Source: Alphaproteobacteria bacterium (GTDB taxonomy: Bacteria > Pseudomonadota > Alphaproteobacteria > UBA9219). Taken from it: DNA of 6,069 bases. The notes below the pieces were generated by a model that saw only the letters and a program-made list of their open reading frames with translations, did no database searches and was not told where the DNA came from. The stretch spans positions 1 to 6,069 of the forward strand of contig JAQUUS010000105.1 in assembly GCA_028693775.1 (NCBI GenBank), read 5' to 3'. The translations under genes were made by a program, and so were the position numbers. Every line of letters starts with the position of its first letter. Position 1 is the first letter of the stretch. Positions 1 to 5,374 of the stretch are shown piece by piece.

Positions 1-2
1 CC

Positions 3-314
3 TACCATCTGCAAAGCGCCTTTGACGCCTTTCATGACGGCTTCCACAAATGGGGCGTATGGATCATCCTCGCCAAGGGGCTGACGCCGATTCCCTTCAA
101 GCTCGTGACGATCGCGAGCGGGATCGCGCGGCTGAATCTCGTTGCGTTTGTGCTCGCGGCTGCTGCCACGCGCGCGCTGAGATTCTTCCTGATCGCATTT
201 TTGGTGCATCGATTCGGTGAGCCGATCAAAACCTTTGTCGAAAAATACCTGACATGGGTGGCGCTCGGCGTGCTGGCCGCGATTATTTTAGGCTTTTGGG
301 CCGTCCTTGGATAA
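3..314 (+). CDS. YqaA/DedA-type (VTT domain) membrane protein, 3' end only
   Basis: The frame is open from the left edge to a TAA stop, giving the last 103 residues of an integral inner-membrane protein; the start lies outside the window. The motif LTPIPFKLVTIASG, followed by a long hydrophobic stretch with the arginine-containing segment ATRALRFFLIAFLVHRFG and a final hydrophobic helix (WVALGVLAAIILGFWAVLG), is what I recognise from the YqaA branch of the SNARE-associated/VTT (DedA-like) superfamily. Relatives in that superfamily act in lipid scrambling or transport and membrane homeostasis, but the substrate of the YqaA branch is not established, so no specific role is claimed. The 3' end overlaps the convergent gene at 288-1007 by 27 bp. 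I see no terminator after the stop. Confidence 0.8.
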   Translation, partial: YHLQSAFDAFHDGFHKWGVWIILAKGLTPIPFKLVTIASGIARLNLVAFVLAAAATRALRFFLIAFLVHRFGEPIKTFVEKYLTWVALGVLAAIILGFWAVLG

Positions 315-1007
315 GGTGGCGCGTTTCGGCGGTTTCCTGCACCGGCACGAGGGCAGAGGGCCCTGAGGCTTGGCCGCAGGAGCGATGTCGGTTTCTTTTA
401 CAAATACAGCTTTCCTATAAGTCCTGACCTCAACGCCGAAATCGAAGGCGGGCACATAAGAGGCCGCTTCGTCGCCGAAGTCGTTCCTTTCGACGCGGCA
501 GGCTTGCCCGCGCTGGCTGCAAGGGATCTCGAATTTCCGGTATCCCGTAATCGACTTCGGGCGCATATCGGTGTCGAGCGCATTTGCGCCGCAAACGAGA
601 TTGTCGATCTGTTTTTGAGAAAAAGGCTTCAGAATGTCCGCCGAAACGTCCATCTCAAAGCTGTCCCTGACAAACCAGACAATCGAGCGTTCGTCTGCGC
701 ACCCCAAAAAAGTCTCGTCCGAATTTTTGTCGTAATCGCCGCCTTTTTTGGCCCAGCCGGGCTTGTCCTTCGAAACGCGGCTAACGGCATAGACCGCGCC
801 GGTATCGACGTTGCAAGCGACGTTTTTTCTGTTGAGACAGGTCGGCCAGTCGCAAAAAAGATAGACCCGGTTCGGCGGTGTGTCCAAAGAGGCCGCAGGA
901 GCTTCCGGGTTTTGTCCTGGCTCAAGGATTTCGCGTTCTGCGGCGTCCCGAAGGGCCAAGCCCCCGAATGTCCGGGCGGTTTCTCTTTTTTTGCTCGGAA
1001 TCCCCAT
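288..1007 (-). CDS. Cysteine-rich hypothetical protein, 239 aa
   Basis: I do not recognise this protein. The ATG at 1007 is preferred over an in-frame TTG at 1028 because GGAG (1015-1018, minus strand) sits 7 nt upstream of it. The product is 239 residues with no signal peptide or membrane helix. It has nine cysteines (52, 57, 65, 103, 139, 163, 170, 221, 223), some in pairs such as C52-x4-C57 and C163-x6-C170, with several aromatic residues around them (for example YLFCDWPTC). A proline/alanine-rich linker runs from about 30 to 46 and the C-terminus is basic. The cysteines suggest metal binding or disulfides, but there is no clear zinc-finger spacing. It starts 36 bp after the GNAT-like gene and is probably co-transcribed with it. 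Its last codons overlap the convergent membrane-protein gene. It is preferred over the plus-strand frame at 504-1022 because of its ribosome site, length and operon orientation. Confidence 0.6.
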   Translation of the reverse strand: MGIPSKKRETARTFGGLALRDAAEREILEPGQNPEAPAASLDTPPNRVYLFCDWPTCLNRKNVACNVDTGAVYAVSRVSKDKPGWAKKGGDYDKNSDETFLGCADERSIVWFVRDSFEMDVSADILKPFSQKQIDNLVCGANALDTDMRPKSITGYRKFEIPCSQRGQACRVERNDFGDEAASYVPAFDFGVEVRTYRKAVFVKETDIAPAAKPQGPLPSCRCRKPPKRATLSKDGPKA

Positions 1008-1014
1008 AAGGCAA

Positions 1015-1018
1015 CTCC
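1015..1018 (-). promoter_or_regulatory. Ribosome binding site deciding the start of the cysteine-rich gene
   Basis: GGAG on the minus strand is separated by 7 nt from the ATG at 1007. The in-frame upstream TTG at 1028 has no comparable site, so the shorter form is preferred. Confidence 0.6.
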
Positions 1019-1043
1019 ATGACGGCAAAATCGTACGAGTTTA

Positions 1044-1808
1044 TCAGGCGGAAACGCGAGCCAGCGTCGGCAGGACGATAAAGTCTTCGCGGTTTCTCTG
1101 GAAAGCCATCTTTTCGGTGGAGCCTTCCTGATATCTGCCGATCAAACCCTCGCGCTGAGTGAGTGAAACGATGGCAGAAAAATCGTCCATCGGATCCACA
1201 TCGTCAGCCATGATCTGCGGTTCGAAATCGAAGCCGAAGGAAGGTCGCTGGAAAATGAAACGGGGCAGGCCGTCGTCCGGATCGTAAGCAGCCGAAACGA
1301 TGCCGAAGCCGTGCTTGCGCAGGAAGGTATCCCAGCTGCGCTTGTTGCCGACGGAGATCTGTGTGAACATGTGATCGGTGATGCGAACCATGGGCAGATC
1401 GACGGCAAAGGAGACGAGCTGATTGGACAAATCGTTTCCGCGCCAGACCGGATTGGAGGCCATGCTCTTGAAGACCATAACGCTGTCGCTGAGCGAAGCG
1501 TGATGGAAAGGAACTTCGTTGTGCGTGATAATCTGCTTGGCGATAGCTTCGCGCAAAGGCATGGGGCCCATGAGGGCGAGCTGTGCGATGAGCTGGCCTT
1601 CGGCGCGAATGCCGATCATCAAACCGGTGACGCGGTTAAGCAGGTTGGCGAAGTAATCCGAGCCCTGCGGCAAGATGAATCTTTTCTTGTCGTCAGGCAA
1701 AGCCGCGCGTGTCGCTTCATGGAGCGCCATGACATCGGGTAAAGCGTTGCCGCCGAGGACATCGATTCTTCCGACGCCGCCGGTTTTAGGGAGGATGTAT
1801 TCTTTCAT
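1044..1808 (-). CDS. GNAT-like acetyltransferase-family protein
   Basis: The product is 254 residues, starting at ATG 1808. The order of elements fits a GNAT fold. A strand pair at about 63-81 (GLMIGIRAEGQLIAQLALMG) is followed by a motif-A-like strand and loop at 112-131 (FKSMASNPVWRGNDLSNQLV), and by a motif-B-like KRSWDTFLRKHGFGIV at 156-171, resembling the usual N..A..Y.K.GF segment. The acetyl-CoA pyrophosphate loop, normally R/Q-x-x-G-x-G/A, reads VWRGNDL here, so its second small residue is an aspartate. Cofactor binding is therefore uncertain and the substrate is unknown. There is no signal peptide, so it is probably cytoplasmic. The Shine-Dalgarno match is weak. It lies 145 bp after lptB, with terminator- and promoter-like signals between them, and leads a two-gene unit with the cysteine-rich gene. 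In many proteobacteria rpoN occupies this position. Confidence 0.6.
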   Translation of the reverse strand: MKEYILPKTGGVGRIDVLGGNALPDVMALHEATRAALPDDKKRFILPQGSDYFANLLNRVTGLMIGIRAEGQLIAQLALMGPMPLREAIAKQIITHNEVPFHHASLSDSVMVFKSMASNPVWRGNDLSNQLVSFAVDLPMVRITDHMFTQISVGNKRSWDTFLRKHGFGIVSAAYDPDDGLPRFIFQRPSFGFDFEPQIMADDVDPMDDFSAIVSLTQREGLIGRYQEGSTEKMAFQRNREDFIVLPTLARVSA

Positions 1809-1893
1809 TTTGCGGTGGTTATCCCTTTCAAGGTCAAGGACAATCTAGAGCGGAACGGTGAAACTAAAAATGGAAATAATTGTCTTTAACCAA

Positions 1894-1919
1894 GAAAAAT
1901 CCCTTTGACTTTTGGGATT
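1894..1919 (-). terminator. Possible intrinsic terminator after lptB (distal)
   Basis: On the minus strand AATCCC (1919-1914) and GGGATT (1903-1898) form a 6-bp perfect stem around a 10-nt loop. The last stem bases and following bases give a five-T run before C at 1894. It lies about 35 nt past the lptB stop. The T-tract is short and the loop long, so strength is uncertain. The -10 element at 1917-1925 overlaps its upstream arm. Confidence 0.4.
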
Positions 1920-1925
1920 ATATCA
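1917..1925 (-). promoter_or_regulatory. Extended -10 promoter for the GNAT-like gene unit
   Basis: The minus strand reads TGATATAAT, a perfect extended -10 (TGn-TATAAT). No good -35 is visible 16-18 bp upstream, which is tolerable for extended -10 promoters. The predicted start is near 1910, giving a leader of about 100 nt before the ATG at 1808. The DNA is AT-rich, so a chance match is possible. Confidence 0.4.
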
Positions 1926-1956
1926 AAAAATGAACTGAAGGATATAAAAAAGTTCA
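1925..1956 (-). terminator. AT-rich hairpin with T6 tract at the lptB stop codon
   Basis: On the minus strand TGAACT (1956-1951, beginning with the lptB TGA stop) pairs perfectly with AGTTCA (1936-1931) across a 14-nt loop and is followed at once by six Ts (1930-1925). The stem has only two G-C pairs, so this would be a weak terminator alone. With the next hairpin it may form a tandem stop for the LPS operon. Confidence 0.35.
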
Positions 1957-2748
1957 CATTCTGAATTCGTCGCCGAGGTAGACCCTGCGGACGTCGGCGT
2001 TCTCAATAATCTCGCCGGGGGTACCCTGCATAAGAACGCGGCCGTCATGAATGATATAGGCGCGATCGACGATTTCGAGGGTGGCGCGAACGTTGTGATC
2101 GGTAATCAGAACGCCGATCCCCCTGTCGCGGAGATGAATGACCAGATCCCTGATATCGCCCAGAGCGATGGGGTCGATTCCGGCAAAAGGCTCGTCCAGA
2201 AGGACAAAATGGGGCTGGGCGGCCAGCGCGCGAGCGATTTCGAGGCGTCTGCGTTCGCCGCCGGAGAGGGCGACGGAGGGGGCCTGCCTGAGATGGGTGA
2301 TACCGAACTCGGCAAGAAGCTCGTTCAGCATGCCTTCGCGAAGGCCGTAATCGGGCTCGATGATCTCAAGCACGGCGCGGATATTGTCTTCGACGGTGAG
2401 TCCGCGAAAAATGGAGGATTCCTGAGGCAGATAACCGAGCCCGAGCCGCGCGCGGCGGAACATGGGAAAATCGGTAATGTTCAGCCCATCGAGATAAATG
2501 CGTCCCGTATCTGGCCTCACAAGCCCCGTCACAAGATAAAAGCAGGTGGTTTTCCCGGCGCCGTTCGGCCCCAAAAGGCCAACGACCTCGCCGCGCCGAA
2601 GCGAAAAGCTGACGTCATGAACGACAGGGCGGCGATTGTAGCGTTTGCCCAAATGCCCGACTTCGAGCCCGCGGTCGCGTCCGATTCTGTGCGCGTGCTT
2701 TTGGCCGGGCTTTGACATGGGAATGATTTTTCCGGTCGAATGGGTCAC
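1954..2748 (-). CDS. lptB: LptB, ATPase of the LPS export ABC transporter
   Basis: This is the cytoplasmic ATPase that powers extraction of LPS from the inner membrane by LptB2FG and its transfer through LptC and LptA. All ABC signatures are present in 264 residues: Walker A GPNGAGKT (60-67), Q-loop glutamine 109 in YLPQE, signature LSGGE (161-165), Walker B FVLLDEP with D185 and catalytic E186, D-loop GID (190-192), and switch histidine 218 in TDHN. FVLLDEPFAGIDP is highly typical of LptB. The start is GTG at 2748, overlapping the lptA stop as GTGA and preceded by GGAGGAG, which suggests translational coupling. An in-frame ATG at 2718 would give 254 residues but lacks a good ribosome site; the first ~25 residues are a basic extension before the ABC domain. 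No rpoN follows it here. Confidence 0.97.
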   Translation of the reverse strand: MTHSTGKIIPMSKPGQKHAHRIGRDRGLEVGHLGKRYNRRPVVHDVSFSLRRGEVVGLLGPNGAGKTTCFYLVTGLVRPDTGRIYLDGLNITDFPMFRRARLGLGYLPQESSIFRGLTVEDNIRAVLEIIEPDYGLREGMLNELLAEFGITHLRQAPSVALSGGERRRLEIARALAAQPHFVLLDEPFAGIDPIALGDIRDLVIHLRDRGIGVLITDHNVRATLEIVDRAYIIHDGRVLMQGTPGEIIENADVRRVYLGDEFRM

Positions 2749-3605
2749 GAGGCTCCTCCAGCGGGCTTCTTTTTCGCCGAGGCCTTCTTGGGCTTGGACG
2801 GCAGCAGGGCGCGCACGCGGCCCGAGCCTTCGTTCAGCAAACGGCTGCGGTTGGCCGCAAAATCGGCCTCGCCGACATCGCCGGTCAATTGAGTGCCGTC
2901 CGGGCGGGTGATCGAAACGTGTCCTGTAACAATGGCGATATCGCGGGCGGCGTCATAAACGCCCTTGTCGCCGCGAACGACATCCGATTTTGTGATGACA
3001 GTCACGTTGCCCAAAGCGGTCATTTTGTGGAGCTGCTCGTTTCCGCTGGGCTGGTTGCGGAACTCGGCGGTCAAAACGTCGGCCTTGATGTGGCGATTTT
3101 CGCTGACGGCTTCGGCGCGGCCCCGCGCGACGGCTGTTTTCGACTCTTCCCAATATTCAAGGCTGTCGCGAGCGGTCACAACGTGCTTGCCGCTTTCATA
3201 GCGGAGATTGTCGCCTTTGGCGACGATGACATGATTGTCGAGATCGTCGACGGCGCGGTCGGCTGTGATGCGCGCATCGCCCCTTGTGACAAGAACGTTG
3301 CCTTCGGCGGTCATGCGGTCGATGTCTCCCGATGCAGCCGAGTTTTTATCCTTTGATACTTTTTTGCCTGAGGCGTCGCGTTTATGCGCGGTCAAAAGAT
3401 CGGCGGTCACGGTAAGGGTGCCGCGGATAGCCTTCGCGTTTCCCCGTGCGACATAAATGCCCTGATCCTCATACCATTCGAGCGAGTCGTCGGCGGTGAC
3501 TTCGATCTGGCTGGAAGGCTTGGAAGCAGTCACAGCAAAAGCCTCGGACGGCGCAAGGCTGCCAAGCGCAACAAAGACGGCTATGATCCAAACGCTTGAG
3601 CGCAT
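2745..3605 (-). CDS. lptA: LptA, periplasmic LPS-transport bridge protein (long, duplicated form)
   Basis: LptA carries LPS across the periplasm between LptC and LptD as a beta-jellyroll filament. This product has 286 residues from ATG 3605. Residues 1-24 are a signal peptide (hydrophobic core WIIAVFVALGSLA, likely cleavage after SEAFA). Two OstA-like blocks follow. DSLEWYE at 40 and DSLEYWE at 147 each lead into a VARG-x-A-x-A strand, an AD-x-LTA strand and an MTA-x-GNV strand (MTAEGNV at 98, MTALGNV at 195). The C-terminus is a lysine-rich tail (about 269-286). E. coli LptA is 185 residues, so this protein is much longer. An in-frame TTG at 3641 would add 12 residues (RIKRLLHTGFC after the start); neither start has a good Shine-Dalgarno sequence. 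It overlaps lptB by 4 bp and follows lptC by 102 bp. Confidence 0.92.
   Translation of the reverse strand: MRSSVWIIAVFVALGSLAPSEAFAVTASKPSSQIEVTADDSLEWYEDQGIYVARGNAKAIRGTLTVTADLLTAHKRDASGKKVSKDKNSAASGDIDRMTAEGNVLVTRGDARITADRAVDDLDNHVIVAKGDNLRYESGKHVVTARDSLEYWEESKTAVARGRAEAVSENRHIKADVLTAEFRNQPSGNEQLHKMTALGNVTVITKSDVVRGDKGVYDAARDIAIVTGHVSITRPDGTQLTGDVGEADFAANRSRLLNEGSGRVRALLPSKPKKASAKKKPAGGAS
2753..2759 (-). promoter_or_regulatory. Strong ribosome binding site of lptB inside the end of lptA
   Basis: The minus strand reads GGAGGAG, with its GGAGG core 6 nt before the GTG at 2748. It lies within the last codons of lptA and supports the GTG start over the downstream ATG at 2718. Confidence 0.75.
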
Positions 3606-3608
3606 GCA

Positions 3609-3686
3609 AAAACCCGTGTGCAGAAGACGTTTTATCCTCAAAAACCTTGCATTAAGGTAAACACGGTCTATCAGATGCCGGGTTTT
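3609..3686 (-). repeat. Inverted repeat bracketing the lptC-lptA gap
   Basis: On the minus strand AAAACCCG (3686-3679) is the perfect reverse complement of CGGGTTTT (3616-3609), with 62 nt between the arms. The second arm ends 3 nt before the lptA ATG at 3605, so in the mRNA a helix would cover the ribosome-binding region. At this length and distance chance is not negligible. Confidence 0.35.
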
Positions 3687-3707
3687 CCTGTAAACAGAGA
3701 TCGAGCG

Positions 3708-4370
3708 TCACTCTTTCGAGGGGCTCGTTTCCAGAACGGCCTTTGCCGGGCCGTCGACAACGAAGGTATGGCCCGAATCCATAAAGCGAAAGCCTTTTCC
3801 GCGGATTGTGCCAAAATTTCCTTGAATCAGAACGTTTTTACTTCCCCATGCGTCGCTGGTGTTGAGGTCGATCTGAGCTTCGTCGGTTCTGAACTGATAG
3901 CCTTTATTGTGGAAAATCTGAACGTTGCCGCCGAGCCAGAGTTTCTTGGCGGTTTCGTCGTAGCGTCCGTAATCGGCCTTGCTGTCGATCCAGGCGCCGC
4001 TTTGCAAGGCGATTTCGCCCTCCGGCTTGGTGAGGTCGTAAATGCCCGTAAGGGTTGAAGGTTTTGTGGCCTGAGCTGCCCTGAGGGTATAGGGCTGATT
4101 TTTTTCGTCGACGCCGGAATAATGAAGGTTGTCGATCACGAGATCCGGAATGTTCTTGGCGATATCCGGAACGGAGAAGCTTGGCCTGAGGGAAGGCGAC
4201 ACAAATAAAAGGATAACGATTCCAACGGCCAGAATCGGAAGCCAAATCTTCAGTTTTGAGACGAACGCATCCATGCGTCCCTTGCGGGCGCGAACGATGC
4301 GCCGCGTCAGGCGCGGGCGAATAAAATCCAGACGGCCGTGAGGACGGTCGTTCTCTGAAGGGTGCGTCAT
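3708..4370 (-). CDS. lptC: LptC, inner-membrane-anchored LPS transport protein
   Basis: LptC is the single-pass protein that receives LPS from LptB2FG and hands it to LptA. The product has 220 residues: a basic cytoplasmic N-terminus (arginine-rich 13-32), one membrane helix at about 42-58 (IWLPILAVGIVILLFVS), then a periplasmic beta-rich domain at about 65-212. That domain contains recognisable elements such as DLVIDNLHYSGVDEKNQPYTL (written here in part), a DLTKPEGEI strand, and a late WGSKNVLIQGNFGTIRG region. This layout and its place immediately before lptA identify it. An internal ATG at 4274 (residue 33), preceded by AAGGG at short spacing, would give a 188-residue form nearer the usual length. 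I keep the longer form because basic N-terminal extensions are, as I recall, usual in alphaproteobacterial LptC. It lies 39 bp after ribonuclease D and is surely co-transcribed. Confidence 0.9.
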   Translation of the reverse strand: MTHPSENDRPHGRLDFIRPRLTRRIVRARKGRMDAFVSKLKIWLPILAVGIVILLFVSPSLRPSFSVPDIAKNIPDLVIDNLHYSGVDEKNQPYTLRAAQATKPSTLTGIYDLTKPEGEIALQSGAWIDSKADYGRYDETAKKLWLGGNVQIFHNKGYQFRTDEAQIDLNTSDAWGSKNVLIQGNFGTIRGKGFRFMDSGHTFVVDGPAKAVLETSPSKE

Positions 4371-4409
4371 GCCGCTATGCTACTGCAAACAGGAAACAAA
4401 GGCACCAGA

Positions 4410-5042
4410 TTAATCGGCTCTGCGAACGGGCTTGTGGGAGAAGATATCGACATCGTGCCAGCCCGCGACATCGAGCTCGGCGCGGACGGGCAGGGCGGCC
4501 ATGACCTTGCGTGCGAGCTCGGAGCGATTTTCCCTCGCGAGGCGGGAGTCGAGAACGGCCTTGATCTTGTGGAGATAAAGAACGTCCGAAGCGGCATAGG
4601 AGAGCTGTTCCTGCGAAAGAGTGGACGTCCCCCAGTCGGAAGTCTGCTGTTCCTTGGAAAGCTCGGTGCCGATCAGGTCGCGCGCCAGCTCCTTGAGGCT
4701 GTGGCGGTCCGAGAAAGTCCGCGTCAGGACGGACGCAATCTTGGTGCAGTAAACGGGTTGAGGCATGACGCCCAGATGGTGGAAAAGCGTCGCAAGGTCC
4801 GCGCGGGCGAAATGGAACAATTTCACGACCTTGGGGTCCGTCAGCAGCTTCTTGAGGTTCGGCGCGTCGTATTGCCCTGCGGGGAACTGAACCAAATGAG
4901 CGTTGCCGTCTCCGGCGGAGAGTTGAACGAGGCAAAGCCTGTCGCGTTCCCAGCGGAGTCCCATGGATTCCGTATCGATAGCGACGCAATCGCCAAAGGA
5001 TATATTTGAGGGGAGGTCCCCGACATGCAACGTGATGGTCAT
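4410..5042 (-). CDS. rnd: Ribonuclease D-type 3'-5' exonuclease, short form
   Basis: This is a DEDDy-family 3'-5' exoribonuclease that would trim RNA 3' ends using two metal ions. All catalytic residues are visible in 210 residues: Exo I AIDTES with D23 and E25, Exo II HFARADLATL with D82, and Exo III YAASDVLYL with Y149 and D153. The segment from about 113 to 148 (RHSLKELARDLIGTELSK onward, ending SQEQLSYA) is typical of RNase D. E. coli RNase D is about 375 residues with C-terminal HRDC domains; this protein ends after the nuclease domain, so RNA selection must differ. Short forms like this commonly sit before lptC in Alphaproteobacteria. The start is ATG 5042 with no clear Shine-Dalgarno sequence. 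It is the first gene of the minus-strand operon and is divergent from flagellin. The symbol rnd refers to the family; orthology to E. coli rnd is not certain. Confidence 0.9.
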   Translation of the reverse strand: MTITLHVGDLPSNISFGDCVAIDTESMGLRWERDRLCLVQLSAGDGNAHLVQFPAGQYDAPNLKKLLTDPKVVKLFHFARADLATLFHHLGVMPQPVYCTKIASVLTRTFSDRHSLKELARDLIGTELSKEQQTSDWGTSTLSQEQLSYAASDVLYLHKIKAVLDSRLARENRSELARKVMAALPVRAELDVAGWHDVDIFSHKPVRRAD

Positions 5043-5109
5043 GGATCGTGCTTTTGTTTGAGAAAAATGTTAAGCAAGGCGAGATACGTTTCCCGTCGTG
5101 CATATCCCG

Positions 5110-5138
5110 TTGATAACATGCCTTTGAGTCAAGATCAA
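5110..5138 (-). promoter_or_regulatory. Candidate sigma-70 promoter for the rnd-lptCAB operon
   Basis: On the minus strand TTGATC (5138-5133) and TATCAA (5115-5110) are separated by 17 bp. Each matches 4 of 6 consensus bases. Transcription would start near 5103, about 60 nt before the ATG at 5042. A better isolated -35 (TTGACT) overlaps this area but lacks a partner -10. This is a weak prediction. Confidence 0.28.
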
Positions 5139-5184
5139 AAGTCTCGTCGCAGGAGGCGCTTGACGTACATGGGTAAGAATGACC

Positions 5185-5231
5185 CGGCAAAAATTGCCTA
5201 CAGAGAAACGAGGTGGGAATTTTTTGCCTCC
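5185..5231 (+). promoter_or_regulatory. Two palindromic activator-like sites upstream of flagellin, 30 bp apart
   Basis: Site 1 is a perfect palindrome, GGCAA-N3-TTGCC (5186-5198). Site 2 is an imperfect copy, GGGAA-N3-TTTTGCC (5216-5228). Their common pattern is GG-N-A-W4-TTGCCT-N-C, and every shared base is offset by exactly 30 bp, close to three helical turns. The centres fall about 120 and 90 bp upstream of the predicted sigma-54 start site, where enhancer proteins bind. FlbD, the flagellar sigma-54 activator of Alphaproteobacteria, is the natural candidate, but I cannot verify a match to its published sites. Confidence 0.4.
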
Positions 5232-5256
5232 TTATGCTTAATGCGGTTTTCAGGAT

Positions 5257-5269
5257 AATCAGGGCATTA
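5257..5269 (+). promoter_or_regulatory. IHF-like site between activator sites and sigma-54 promoter
   Basis: AATCAGGGCATTA matches the IHF consensus WATCAANNNNTTR at 8 of 9 specified positions. It lies around -49 relative to the predicted start site, between the paired palindromes and the -24/-12 element, where IHF bends DNA in many sigma-54 promoters. IHF consensus matches are common in AT-rich DNA, so position is the main support. Confidence 0.35.
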
Positions 5270-5285
5270 GCCAAAGAATCAAAAA

Positions 5286-5301
5286 TGGCACGCTTCTGGC
5301 A
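5286..5301 (+). promoter_or_regulatory. Sigma-54 (-24/-12) promoter of the flagellin gene
   Basis: TGGCACG at 5286-5292 is a perfect -24 element. TGGCA at 5297-5301 matches the -12 TTGCW at 4 of 5 bases. The invariant GG (5287-5288) and GC (5299-5300) are 12 bp apart as required. Transcription should begin near 5312, giving a 77-nt leader. Sigma-54 control of flagellins is established in Caulobacter. The rpoN gene is not in this window. Confidence 0.8.
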
Positions 5302-5314
5302 GAAAGCGATTGGC

Positions 5315-5337
5315 TGCCATGTTGTCTTTACATGGCA
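5315..5337 (+). other. Leader hairpin 1 at the 5' end of the flagellin mRNA
   Basis: TGCCATG (5315-5321) and CATGGCA (5331-5337) form a perfect 7-bp stem with a 9-nt loop (TTGTCTTTA). With a start near 5312 the stem would begin about four nucleotides into the transcript, a position known to protect mRNA from 5'-end-dependent decay. Its left arm also contains GCCAT, complementary to the ATGGC at the start codon (5389-5393). Confidence 0.5.
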
Positions 5338-5347
5338 TTCAAAACCG

Positions 5348-5362
5348 GCGGAAGGATTCCGC
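5348..5362 (+). other. Leader hairpin 2 upstream of the flagellin ribosome site
   Basis: GCGGAA (5348-5353) pairs perfectly with TTCCGC (5357-5362) around the triloop GGA, and a G-U pair (5347/5363) can extend it. No T-tract follows, so it is not a terminator. It ends 12 nt before the Shine-Dalgarno sequence, leaving that site exposed. Confidence 0.5.
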
Positions 5363-5374
5363 TTATAACCCCTG

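Noticed and set aside
504..1022. A 172-codon plus-strand frame opposite the cysteine-rich gene.
   Set aside because: It has no convincing ribosome site, while the minus-strand frame is longer, has GGAG 7 nt before its ATG and fits the operon direction. Since neither product is recognised, this choice is less certain than the others.
2047..2715. A 222-codon plus-strand frame antisense to lptB.
   Set aside because: It mirrors lptB codons; the minus strand carries every ABC ATPase motif.
3642..3656. Hairpin-like ACCTT/AAGGT followed by a T run on the minus strand between lptC and lptA.
   Set aside because: The stem is only 5 bp with weak pairing, and a terminator inside the lpt operon would be illogical.
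4362..5009. A 215-codon plus-strand frame antisense to ribonuclease D.
   Set aside because: It is a mirror of a gene with all DEDDy catalytic residues and has no domain of its own.
5211..5231. GAGG...CCTC potential hairpin near the second activator-like site.
   Set aside because: Only four Watson-Crick pairs are flanked by a run of G-U pairs, and it lies upstream of the predicted transcript start, so an RNA hairpin is not meaningful.
5025..5258. A 77-codon plus-strand frame in the divergent region, with an internal ATG at 5169 preceded by AGGAGG (5151-5156).
   Set aside because: The ribosome-like site is 12 nt from that ATG (3 nt from an in-frame TTG at 5160), the product is short and basic, and the frame is crossed by the palindromic activator-like sites. 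A tiny peptide cannot be excluded, but nothing supports it.
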